This document shows positions 47,425-55,322 of a DNA stretch of 64,000 bases, one piece after another. Positions within the stretch are counted from its first letter, which is position 1. The number at the start of each line of letters is the position of its first letter. The notes beneath the pieces are model-generated. The model was given only the letters and a program-made list of their open reading frames with translations. It was not told where the DNA came from and did not search any database. A program made the translations under genes and the position numbers. This DNA is from Brevundimonas vesicularis NBRC 12165 (GTDB lineage Bacteria > Pseudomonadota > Alphaproteobacteria > Caulobacterales > Caulobacteraceae). The stretch covers positions 123,239 to 187,238 of the forward strand of contig NZ_BCWM01000005.1 in assembly GCF_001592205.1 (NCBI RefSeq), in the 5' to 3' direction.

Positions 47425-48207
47425 TCAGTTTACTGAAGCCGGCGCCTCGGCTTGACGTTGGAAGGCAAGAGCGATCAAGCGCTCCCAGCCCAGCAGAGAG
47501 ACCAGATGGGCGTAGATTTGGCCCAGAGCCCCGTTATCCCGCAGCTCGACCAGCTTCTCGGCCGAAAGAGCGCGCAGCTTGTCTTCTGATACCGCGTAAT
47601 ATTCGGCAATTTTCTGCGGCTGCGCTGGCGTGCCGTCGGCATTGCGCGGAGTAAAGGTCGCGTCGCGCACATCCAGCAGATCGAGCTGGTTCACGAGAGC
47701 CAGGAAGGCTTCCGTGCGAAGACGCTCCTGTTCAAAGTTGTTGCAGAAATCCATCGCCATCTGCGTGTATTCGCTGGCTTGTCCATCAACGAACAAGGGG
47801 TTTTCGCCGCCCTCTACGACGATCTCTGCATCGCGATCGATGCAAAGGACCATGCGCTCGTTCTGCTTGTCGTCAGCGAAGACGAAGGGATAGCGGCGCA
47901 CGTAAGCGGGAACGTAGGCGTCAGGGCGGAAGTCGCCTGCTGCAGACACAAAAAGATTGTCGCCCTGACGCAGACCCATGACTGCCATGGGCAGCTTCTG
48001 GTCTCCGATGAAGATGATTGGGTAGGACAACGCCGCCGGGGCGAATTCGGTGACCGTCAGCGGGACGATATTGGTCTTGCCGACGAACGCATAAGGCTTC
48101 TCGGCCGGGTTGACGCCAAGCGAGGCATGAAGGCCAGCGTCCAGAGGCTCAGGGTTGGTGTAGAAGAGGACGTTGCCTTCAAGCGGCGAATTGTTCGTGT
48201 CGGTCAT
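47425..48207 (-). CDS. SapC family protein
   Basis: The 260-aa protein contains FVGKTNIVPLTVTEFAPAAL, YPIIFIGDQKLPMAVMGLR and YVPAYVRRYPFVFADDKQ, the core of the SapC family (PF07277). In several Gram-negatives the gene accompanies S-layer or envelope genes, but its function is not established. It has no signal peptide. Base composition is visibly less GC-rich at third positions than its neighbours (for example 47580-47660), which may mean lower expression or a different history. Confidence 0.85.
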   Translation of the reverse strand: MTDTNNSPLEGNVLFYTNPEPLDAGLHASLGVNPAEKPYAFVGKTNIVPLTVTEFAPAALSYPIIFIGDQKLPMAVMGLRQGDNLFVSAAGDFRPDAYVPAYVRRYPFVFADDKQNERMVLCIDRDAEIVVEGGENPLFVDGQASEYTQMAMDFCNNFEQERLRTEAFLALVNQLDLLDVRDATFTPRNADGTPAQPQKIAEYYAVSEDKLRALSAEKLVELRDNGALGQIYAHLVSLLGWERLIALAFQRQAEAPASVN

Positions 48208-48262
48208 GAAGCGAGGACGCTCTGGTTAAAGATCGGAGGCGCGCCTTCTAGCCCAACGCCGC

Positions 48263-48293
48263 GCAACCGGCAAACCCGCGATGCGTCGGTTGC
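48263..48293. promoter_or_regulatory. Inverted repeat in the sapC-zur intergenic region
   Basis: GCAACCG (48263-48269) and CGGTTGC (48287-48293) are 17 bases apart, between the divergent SapC-family and zur starts. It may be an operator or a small hairpin. It does not resemble the Zur box at 5353. Confidence 0.35.
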
Positions 48294-48324
48294 AGTGGGG
48301 GTCGCCAGCCATTAGCTGTGGCGT

Positions 48325-48813
48325 ATGGGTTCCGCCTGCGATCATGACCATGACCACTCCGGCCTGAACGGCGGGGCGCTGGACCGCGCCCTGGCGGCGG
48401 CCGAGGCGCGCGCGGTCCAGCAGGGCGAGCGGATGACGGCCCAGCGTCGTCGCGTCCTGGCCCTGCTGCTGGAAAGCGGCGAGCCGGTGAAGGCCTACGA
48501 TCTGATCGCCCGTTTCGGCGAAGACGGCCAGGCCGCCAAGCCGCCCACCGTCTATCGCGCGCTGGAGTTCCTGGAACGGCTGGGCATGGTCCACCGCATC
48601 GCCTCCATCAGCGCCTATGTCGCCTGCACCGACGATGGCGAGGCCGCCCACGCGGCCGCCTTCTTGATCTGCGACTGCTGCGGCGCGACGCGCGAGGTCA
48701 GCGGCCCGGACCAGAGCGCGATGAACGCCGCCGCCTCAGCCGCCGGTTACGCCATCGTCCGCACGACGATCGAGGCGCACGGTCGCTGCGCCGCCTGTCG
48801 CGACGTCGCATGA
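48325..48813 (+). CDS. zur: Zur-like zinc uptake regulator of the Fur family
   Basis: The 162-aa protein has a His/Asp-rich N-terminus (CDHDHDH), a winged helix (RMTAQRRRVLALLLESGEPV, PPTVYRALEFLERLGMVHRI) and the structural zinc site made by CDCCGAT and the C-terminal GRCAAC. These cysteines and the lack of the Fur HHDH block point to Zur rather than Fur. The likely target in this window is the inverted repeat at 5353. The stop overlaps the next ATG (ATGA). Confidence 0.88.
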   Translation: MGSACDHDHDHSGLNGGALDRALAAAEARAVQQGERMTAQRRRVLALLLESGEPVKAYDLIARFGEDGQAAKPPTVYRALEFLERLGMVHRIASISAYVACTDDGEAAHAAAFLICDCCGATREVSGPDQSAMNAAASAAGYAIVRTTIEAHGRCAACRDVA

Positions 48814-49706
48814 CCATGGATGCGGCGTTGATGTCCCCACCGCGTCGCCTGTCCGTGCCGATCGACAATCGCTGGGGCGCCGGCGAGATGGCCGTACTGG
48901 ATTTCGGCGATCCGAACCGGGCGGTCGATCTGATCTTCTCTCACGCCAACGGCTTCAACGCCGCCACCTATCGCAGCCTGTTGTCGCCGTTGTCGGCCTC
49001 CTTGCGGATCTGGGCGCCGGATCTGCGCGGCCATGGCCTGTCTGCGCTGCCGACCTTCGCGCGACCCAAGACGAGCTGGCTGGACCACCGCGACGACCTG
49101 CTGGCCCTGCTGGAGGCCATCGACGGCCCGCCCGTGGTCATGGCCGGCCATTCGATGGGCGGCACGGCCTCGCTTCTGGCGGCCGCCGTCCGGCCGGATC
49201 GGGTGTCCAGCCTGGTGCTGTTCGATCCGGTGATCTGGAAACGCTCGGCGGTCTTCGCCTTCAACCTGCCCTTCGCCCACAAACTGATGAAGGCCATCCC
49301 CATCGCCAAGGCCACCCTGCGCCGTCGCAGCCAGTTCGACAGCCGCGAACAGGCCATGGCCGCCTATCGCGGGCGCGGCGCCTTTAAGGGTTGGCCCGAC
49401 ATGGTTCTGGCCGACTATCTGTCCGAAGGCCTGAACGAAGGCGACGGCGGGTTCAGCCTGACCGCCGCGCCGGCTTGGGAGGCGGCCAACTACGCGGCCC
49501 AGGCGCACGATCCGTGGCGGGCCATGAAACGCTATCCCGGCCCGGTCCGCATCCTGAAGGCCGAACACGGCGCCCTGACCCATGTGCCGGTTCAGCCCCC
49601 AGGGCTGCCCAATGTTTCGGTCGAGGTCGTGTCCGGCGGCGGGCACCTGTTCCCCATGACCCATGCCGATGTGGCGCGCGACGCCCTGTTCGACGCCGCC
49701 GTCTGA
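48810..49706 (+). CDS. Alpha/beta hydrolase
   Basis: The 298-aa protein has the oxyanion segment FSHANGFNAATYR, the nucleophile elbow MAGHSMGGTASLL (Ser), and the C-terminal His in VSGGGHLFPMTH. The substrate is unknown; esterase, lipase or haloperoxidase-like activity is possible. It is coupled to zur by a four-base overlap, but nothing in it suggests a zinc role. Confidence 0.88.
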   Translation: MTMDAALMSPPRRLSVPIDNRWGAGEMAVLDFGDPNRAVDLIFSHANGFNAATYRSLLSPLSASLRIWAPDLRGHGLSALPTFARPKTSWLDHRDDLLALLEAIDGPPVVMAGHSMGGTASLLAAAVRPDRVSSLVLFDPVIWKRSAVFAFNLPFAHKLMKAIPIAKATLRRRSQFDSREQAMAAYRGRGAFKGWPDMVLADYLSEGLNEGDGGFSLTAAPAWEAANYAAQAHDPWRAMKRYPGPVRILKAEHGALTHVPVQPPGLPNVSVEVVSGGGHLFPMTHADVARDALFDAAV

Positions 49707-49728
49707 GAACGAATTCTGTAGGCGGAGC

Positions 49729-50451
49729 ATGGGCGCGCGCTATAAGGGCGCCGCTGAGCACAACGCCCGCCGCCCGAGACGCCGCTTGTCCTTCTTCCAC
49801 GCCGGTCCCGCGCCCAAAGGCGCCGGCCCCCGCTCCGGGGCGCTGCGCGACGGTTTGATCCTCGCTCCAGGCATGAAGGTCGGTCTGTTCGGCGGCTCCT
49901 TCAATCCCGCCCACGACGGCCACGCCCATGTCGCCGAGACCGCCATGCGGCGTCTGGATCTCGACCGGGTCGTCTGGCTGGTCTCGCCGCAGAACCCGTT
50001 GAAGGACGCCCGTCACAGCGCGCCGCTGGAGGACCGCATGGCCTCGGCGCGCCGGCACGCGCGCGGTCCGTCGATGATCGTCTCGGATTTCGAGAGCCGG
50101 GCCGGCGTCGCCTGGACCGTGGACACCCTGCGCCTGCTGGTCGCGCGGCACCCGGGCGTGCATTTCGTCTGGCTGATGGGATCGGACAATCTGGCCAGCT
50201 TCCACCGCTGGAGGGGCTGGACCGACATCATGCGGCTGATGCCGGTGGCGGTCATCGCCCGGCCGGGTTCGCTGCTGGACAGCCGCACGGCGCCGGCCGC
50301 CGCCCGCTTCGCCGGTTTCCGCATTCCCGCCCAGCAGGCGGGGCTTCTGCCGACGCTTCAGGCGCCCGCCTGGACATATCTGACGGCGCCGCTCAACCCC
50401 CTGTCGTCCACGGCGATCAGGACCGGCAACGGCGTGCGCGCGACCTCGTGA
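49729..50451 (+). CDS. nadD: Nicotinate-nucleotide adenylyltransferase
   Basis: It makes deamido-NAD from nicotinate mononucleotide. The nucleotidyltransferase motif is GLFGGSFNPAHDGHAHVAE and the C-terminal signature is LSSTAIRTG (SSTxIR). With ATG 49729 there is a basic extension of about 48 residues (RRPRRRLSFFHAG...) before MKVGLFGGS; ATG 49873 would give the standard length but lacks a ribosome site. The family cluster nadD-rsfS-rlmH follows. Confidence 0.93.
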   Translation: MGARYKGAAEHNARRPRRRLSFFHAGPAPKGAGPRSGALRDGLILAPGMKVGLFGGSFNPAHDGHAHVAETAMRRLDLDRVVWLVSPQNPLKDARHSAPLEDRMASARRHARGPSMIVSDFESRAGVAWTVDTLRLLVARHPGVHFVWLMGSDNLASFHRWRGWTDIMRLMPVAVIARPGSLLDSRTAPAAARFAGFRIPAQQAGLLPTLQAPAWTYLTAPLNPLSSTAIRTGNGVRATS

Positions 50452-50595
50452 TCGCCGGATGATTCGGGCGGCGGTTCACGTTGCGGCCCATCCGTGCTAG
50501 AGGGCTTCTTTAGTCAACGCTCCCGGAGCCCTCCGCTGACCCCCTCGCCCGCGTATGATACGCAAGACGCCGCCGTCTCGAATACGGCGCACGAG

Positions 50596-51030
50596 ATGGA
50601 CCCTATCGAACCTCTCCATTCCGAAGACGGCTTTGAATCCGACGCCTCCCCGCGCGGCTTCGACGATTCCGCTCCCCGCCCCGTCGGCTCCACGCCGCTG
50701 GAAGAAGCCCTGCTGAGCCGCCTCGACGAGGACAAGGCCCAGGACATGGTCCTGATCGACCTGAAGGGCAAAAGCGCCATGGCCGACACCATGATCGTGG
50801 CGTCCGGTCGTTCGCACCGTCACGTCGGCGCCATCGCCGACCACCTGCTGCGCACGCTCAAGGAACAGGGGCTGGGCAAGGCTAAGGTCGAGGGCCTGCC
50901 GCACTGCGACTGGGTTCTGATCGACGCCGGCGATGTGATCGTGCATCTGTTCCGCCCGGAAGTGCGCACCTTCTACAACATCGAAAAGATCTGGGCGGTC
51001 GATTCCGCCCACCGCATGGTCCGCGACTGA
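50596..51030 (+). CDS. rsfS: Ribosomal silencing factor RsfS
   Basis: The core has EDKAQDMVLIDLKGKSAMAD, MIVASGRSHRHVGAIAD, VEGLPHCDWVLIDAGDVIVH and HLFRPEVRTFYNIEKIW, the RsfS/Iojap signature. It binds L14 to block subunit joining during starvation. I start at ATG 50596 (144 aa); the frame is open back to GTG 50494, adding a low-complexity leader. It lies between nadD and rlmH as in many bacteria. Confidence 0.94.
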   Translation: MDPIEPLHSEDGFESDASPRGFDDSAPRPVGSTPLEEALLSRLDEDKAQDMVLIDLKGKSAMADTMIVASGRSHRHVGAIADHLLRTLKEQGLGKAKVEGLPHCDWVLIDAGDVIVHLFRPEVRTFYNIEKIWAVDSAHRMVRD

Positions 51031-51034
51031 CACC

Positions 51035-51499
51035 ATGAAGCTGAGCATCGTCGCCATCGGCCGACCGGGCCGGGGGCCTGAAGCGACGCTCGCCGACGAC
51101 TACGCCAAGCGCGCCACCCTGTCGGGACGTGCGCTTGGCCTCGGTCCCCTCGAACTGATCGATCTGGAAGCTCGCAGACCCGGCAAGGCGCCGGAGGCTG
51201 AGCTGATCTTGGCTGCCGCAGAGGGCGCGCACCTGATCGCCTGCGACGAACGCGGCAAGACCTATTCCTCGCGCGCCTTCGCCGACCACATCGCCAAACT
51301 GCGGGATCAAGGCGAGCGTCGCCTGGTCTTCGCTATCGGCGGGGCGGACGGGCTGGACGCCAGCGTGCGCGACGCTGCGTCCTCGACCCTGGCCTTCGGT
51401 CCCCAGACCTGGCCCCACGCCCTGGCGCGCGCCATGCTGGCCGAACAGTTGTATCGGGCCGTGACCATCCTGGCCGGATCGCCCTATCATCGCGACTGA
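51035..51499 (+). CDS. rlmH: 23S rRNA pseudouridine-1915 N3-methyltransferase RlmH
   Basis: The 154-aa SPOUT methyltransferase has ACDERGKTYSSRAFADHI, FAIGGADGLDASV, and the C-terminal TWPHALARAMLAEQLYRAV with ending SPYHRD. It starts four bases after rsfS, so it is co-transcribed. Confidence 0.96.
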   Translation: MKLSIVAIGRPGRGPEATLADDYAKRATLSGRALGLGPLELIDLEARRPGKAPEAELILAAAEGAHLIACDERGKTYSSRAFADHIAKLRDQGERRLVFAIGGADGLDASVRDAASSTLAFGPQTWPHALARAMLAEQLYRAVTILAGSPYHRD

Positions 51500-51500
51500 C

Positions 51501-52580
51501 ATGCGTCGCGCCATACCCTTATCGCTGGCCCTGCTGACGGGTTTCGTCTGCGCCGCCCCGGCGATGAGCAACCAGGCGCCCGAGAGCGAACTGTCGCGCA
51601 TCCAGGCCGAATACCGCGACGAAACGGTGCGCGCCCGTCGTCTGCGCGCTGACGCCGACGCCGCCAAGACCGAACTGGCTCAGTTGGAGCGCCGCCTGGC
51701 CTCGCTGCGGGCCGACGAACAGACCGGCGACCGTCAGATCGACGATCAGCGCGCCCGCCTCCAGCAACTGACCGAACGCGAGGCCGAACTGGTCACGGAC
51801 CTGGCGCGTGAGCGCGGCGCCCAGGGCCGTCTGCTCAGCGCGCTGCAGATGATGAGCCGCCGGCCGCCGCCGCCCTTGCTGGTGCCCGCCGACAAGGCCA
51901 TCGACACCGTGCGCGCCTCCATCCTGCTCAAGGCCATGACGCCGGATCTGGAAAGCCGCGCCAAGGTGCTGGCCGCCCGTCAGGCCGAGATCATGCGCAT
52001 CCGCCGCCTCGCCGTCCTGTCCTCGGAGCGACTGCTGACGACCGAGAGCGAGCAGGGCGACCGGCGCGGCGAGATCGAGGGGCTGACGGCGCGCAAGACC
52101 GCCCTGACCGCCGTTTTGAACGCCGAGGCCCGCGCCGCCGAACGCGCCGCCGCCGTGCTGGAGCGCCGCATCCGCGAACTGGGCGGCGCGGTCCCGACCA
52201 CCCAGGCTGAAGAGACACCGACCGCTCGCCTTCCGGCCGGACGCGGCCGCCTCAGTTCGCCCGTCGCCGGCGCGCCCAGCCAGACCTGGGGCGCCGGAAC
52301 CTCCGGCTGGCGCTGGCGGGCCGACCGCGCGGCCGTCACCGCGCCCGCCGACGCCAAGGTCGCCTATGCCGGGCCGCTGACGGGGTGGGGCAATGTGGTG
52401 GTGCTGGATCTCGGCCCCGGCTGGCGCGCCGTCATCGCCGGGTTGGAAAGCGTCGATGTGGGCCCGGACGCTCGGGTCTCGGACGGCCAGACCCTGGGGC
52501 GCAGCGGCCCGGACGGCGACGTCTATTTCGAACTGCGCCGCGACGAACGGCCGATCGATCCGGGACCGTGGTTGCGTTGA
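51501..52580 (+). CDS. EnvC-like murein hydrolase activator with degenerate LytM domain
   Basis: The 359-aa protein has a signal peptide (MRRAIPLSLALLTGFVC, AAPAMS), a long coiled-coil from about residue 25 to 235 (SRIQAEYRDETVRARRLRAD...), and a C-terminal LytM/M23-like domain (260-355). The LytM zinc ligands are replaced: the usual H-x-H becomes GDVYFEL and the YAHL histidine becomes VIAGL. This fits activators such as EnvC and the Caulobacter LytM factor LdpF, which recruit amidases at the septum. It starts one base after rlmH and precedes ctpA, a common pairing. Confidence 0.88.
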   Translation: MRRAIPLSLALLTGFVCAAPAMSNQAPESELSRIQAEYRDETVRARRLRADADAAKTELAQLERRLASLRADEQTGDRQIDDQRARLQQLTEREAELVTDLARERGAQGRLLSALQMMSRRPPPPLLVPADKAIDTVRASILLKAMTPDLESRAKVLAARQAEIMRIRRLAVLSSERLLTTESEQGDRRGEIEGLTARKTALTAVLNAEARAAERAAAVLERRIRELGGAVPTTQAEETPTARLPAGRGRLSSPVAGAPSQTWGAGTSGWRWRADRAAVTAPADAKVAYAGPLTGWGNVVVLDLGPGWRAVIAGLESVDVGPDARVSDGQTLGRSGPDGDVYFELRRDERPIDPGPWLR

Positions 52581-52719
52581 ACCCGCAATAGTCCTTTGCA
52601 TTCTCGTCTGACGCTGATTTTATCGGCGGGACGCCGCGTCGCCACGATTTGGTCGTGACGACGGGGCCTTAACCTTCCCACGGGCGCCCACAGTGATCGG
52701 CCCGACCGAAAGAGACCGA

Positions 52720-54096
52720 ATGCGTAAACTGCTCCTCGTCGGCTGCGCCGCTCTGGTGCTCGGCGGATCCGCCGCTGCTGTCAGCAGCCAGACCCCGCGA
52801 AACGAAACTTTCCGCATGCTGGAGCTGTTCGGCGACGTGGTCGGCATCGTCGAGCAGGCCTACGTCGTCCCGGTCGACAACAAGAAGCTGATCGAGGCCG
52901 CGCTGGCCGGCATGATGACGGCGCTGGACCCGCACTCCAACTATCTGCCGCCCTCCAACTACGACGACCTGCGCGAGCGCACCGAGGGCCAGTATTCGGG
53001 CGTCGGCCTGACCATCAGCGCCGACGGCGGCATGGTGAAGGTCATCTCGCCGATGGACGACAGCCCCGCCGCCAAGGCCGGGGTCCAGGCGGGCGACGTG
53101 ATCTCTTCGATCGAGGGCCAGAACGCGGCGGGCCTGACGGTCAGCCAGGTGTCCGAAAAGCTGCGCGGCGCCGTGGGCACCAGCGTGAAGGTGACCTTCC
53201 TGCGCGACGGTTCAGACCCGCTGGAAGTGACCCTGACCCGCGAGGTCATCAAGGTTCAGTCGGTCACCGGCCGTGTCGAGGGCGACTTTGGTTATCTGCG
53301 CGTCTCGACCTTCAACGAGAACACCGGCCGCGAGCTGAACGAGGCCATCGCCAAGATCAAGGCCGAGAAGCCAGGCGTGAAGGGCTATGTCTTGGACCTG
53401 CGCAACAACGGCGGCGGCCTGCTGAACGCCGCCATCGACGTCTCCGACGCTTTTCTGGAACGCGGCGAGATCGTCAGCCAGCGGGGCCGCAAGCCTGAGC
53501 AGATCCAGCGTTATTCCGCCAAGCCCGGCGACATCACTGGCGGCCTGCCGCTGGTCGTCCTGGTCAACTACGGCTCGGCCTCGGCGTCGGAAATCGTCGC
53601 CGGCGCCCTGAAGGATCATCAGCGCGCGACCATCGTGGGCCTGACCAGCTTCGGCAAGGGTTCGGTCCAGACCGTGATCCCGCTGCGTCAGGGCCAGGAC
53701 GGCGCCTTGTCGATCACGACTGCGCGCTACTACACCCCCTCGGGCGCCTCGATTCAGAAGATCGGCATCGAGCCGGATCTGGAAGTCGCCCGCAACGAGG
53801 CCGAGGCCCGCATCGTCTCGCGCTCCAGCTTCATCTATTCCGAGGCCGCCTACGCCACGGCCCTGGACGCCTCCATCGGCGCCGAGCGCAAGGGTCCGCA
53901 CACCCCGCGCGAAGCCCCGGGCGAAAAGTTCGACAAGGACAAGGACTATCAGCTTCAGCGCGCGCTGGACGTCCTGCGCGCCGGCGGCGACCTGTCGAAA
54001 CTGTCGGCCCCGCCCGAAGGCATCGTCGTCACCGAACCCGGCTCGACGCCCAAGCCCGACGCCGAGCCGGCGGCGGACGAGCCGAAAGAAGAATAG
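52720..54096 (+). CDS. ctpA: Carboxy-terminal processing protease CtpA (S41)
   Basis: The 458-aa protein starts MRKLLLVGCAALVLGG with a signal peptide and has a PDZ domain (GQYSGVGLTISADGG to about residue 165). The S41 catalytic domain has LRNNGGGLL, the nucleophile in NYGSASASEIVAGAL and the general-base Lys in LTSFGKGSVQTV. The tail from residue 400 is acidic and Pro-rich. It trims periplasmic proteins and probably lipoprotein regulators of peptidoglycan hydrolases, which fits its EnvC-like neighbour. Confidence 0.95.
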   Translation: MRKLLLVGCAALVLGGSAAAVSSQTPRNETFRMLELFGDVVGIVEQAYVVPVDNKKLIEAALAGMMTALDPHSNYLPPSNYDDLRERTEGQYSGVGLTISADGGMVKVISPMDDSPAAKAGVQAGDVISSIEGQNAAGLTVSQVSEKLRGAVGTSVKVTFLRDGSDPLEVTLTREVIKVQSVTGRVEGDFGYLRVSTFNENTGRELNEAIAKIKAEKPGVKGYVLDLRNNGGGLLNAAIDVSDAFLERGEIVSQRGRKPEQIQRYSAKPGDITGGLPLVVLVNYGSASASEIVAGALKDHQRATIVGLTSFGKGSVQTVIPLRQGQDGALSITTARYYTPSGASIQKIGIEPDLEVARNEAEARIVSRSSFIYSEAAYATALDASIGAERKGPHTPREAPGEKFDKDKDYQLQRALDVLRAGGDLSKLSAPPEGIVVTEPGSTPKPDAEPAADEPKEE

Positions 54097-54105
54097 GTCA
54101 GGGAA

Positions 54106-54128
54106 GGGCGGCGCGAGCCGCCCTTTTT
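54106..54128 (+). terminator. ctpA terminator
   Basis: GGGCGGC-GCGA-GCCGCCC followed by TTTTTCTTT, ten bases after the ctpA stop and just before the convergent nspC stop. Confidence 0.93.
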
Positions 54129-54136
54129 CTTTGCGA

Positions 54137-55309
54137 TCAGGACAGGCGGTCGCGGAAGGCCGAATAGTCGAACGCACGCACCGTTCTCAGCGCATCCGTC
54201 TCCGAGTTCCACAGCACGATGGACGGCAGCGGTACGCCGTTGAAGGTATTGGTCTTCACCATCGAATAGTGGGCCTGGTCCAGAAACGCGATCCGCGTCC
54301 CCGGCGTCGGCCGTTCGGCGAAGACGTAGTCTCCGATGATGTCCCCGGCCAGGCACGACGGACCGCCCAGTCGCACCGTCACCCCATGTTCGGGTTCTTG
54401 CAGCAGCGCGGGGCGATAGGGCGCCTCGATCACATCCGGCATATGGCAGGTGGCGGAGATGTCGGTGATGCCGATGGGCATGCCGTTGTCGAAGACGTCC
54501 AGCACCTCGCCGATCAGTATGCCGGCGTCCAGCGCCACGGCCTCGCCCGGCTCCAGATAGACCTGAACCCCGTGCCTGGCCTGCAGATCGCGCACGAAGG
54601 CGATCAGATCGTCGGTCTGATAGTCGGCGCGGGTGATGTGGTGCCCCCCGCCCAGGTTCAGCCATTTGATCCTGCCCAGCAGCGGCGAAAGCTTGGGCTC
54701 CACCGCCGCCCAGATGCGCGACAGGGGCTGGAAATCCTGCTCGCACAGCGCATGGATATGCAAACCGTCGACGCCGATCAGATGTTCGGCGGTCAGTTGC
54801 GACACCGGAAAGCCCAGGCGCGAACAGGGCTGGGCCGGGTCGTATTTGGCGACCTCGCCTTCGGAATGTTCAGGGTTCAGCCTCAGGCCGATCTCAAACA
54901 CCTGCCCTTCAGCCCGCGCCTTGGCGATCAGGTCGGCGAAACGGGCGATCTGGGCCGGGTTGTTGAAGATGACGTGATCCGACAGACGCAGGATCTCGGG
55001 CAGGTCCTGCGCCGTATAGGCCGGCGAATAGGTGGTGAGCTCGCCCTTGTAGAACTCGCGCGCCAGCCGCGCCTCCCACAGACCCGAGGCGCAGACCCCA
55101 TCGAGGTATTCGCCGACCACATCGGCCAGCGACCACATCGAAAACGCCTTCAGCGCCAGAAGCACGCGCGCCTCCGCCCCGTCGCGCACGCCCTTTAGCA
55201 CGGACAGATTGCGACGGATGGCCGCCTCGTCCACCACGAAGGCGGGCGAGGCGACGCGGTTCAGGTCGAAATGCGCAAAGGCGCCCGGATCGCCGGCCTG
55301 GGTCTGCAT
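54137..55309 (-). CDS. nspC: Carboxynorspermidine/carboxyspermidine decarboxylase
   Basis: This 390-aa fold-III PLP enzyme has PAFVVDEAAIRRNLSVL, the PLP lysine in LLALKAFSMW, WLNLGGGHHITRADYQ, YLEPGEAVALDAG and SATCHMPDVIEAPYRP. It decarboxylates carboxynorspermidine or carboxyspermidine to the triamine. With the adjacent dehydrogenase it forms the S-adenosylmethionine-independent route to spermidine used by many alphaproteobacteria. The start is 13 bases after the partner gene's stop. Confidence 0.95.
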   Translation of the reverse strand: MQTQAGDPGAFAHFDLNRVASPAFVVDEAAIRRNLSVLKGVRDGAEARVLLALKAFSMWSLADVVGEYLDGVCASGLWEARLAREFYKGELTTYSPAYTAQDLPEILRLSDHVIFNNPAQIARFADLIAKARAEGQVFEIGLRLNPEHSEGEVAKYDPAQPCSRLGFPVSQLTAEHLIGVDGLHIHALCEQDFQPLSRIWAAVEPKLSPLLGRIKWLNLGGGHHITRADYQTDDLIAFVRDLQARHGVQVYLEPGEAVALDAGILIGEVLDVFDNGMPIGITDISATCHMPDVIEAPYRPALLQEPEHGVTVRLGGPSCLAGDIIGDYVFAERPTPGTRIAFLDQAHYSMVKTNTFNGVPLPSIVLWNSETDALRTVRAFDYSAFRDRLS

Positions 55310-55322
55310 TCAGTGGGTCCGA

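Noticed and set aside
52660..52680. CtrA-like half-sites (TTAAC at 52670, 16916 and 59096)
   Set aside because: Only one TTAA half is present at each place, without a second half seven bases away, so they are not counted as CtrA sites.
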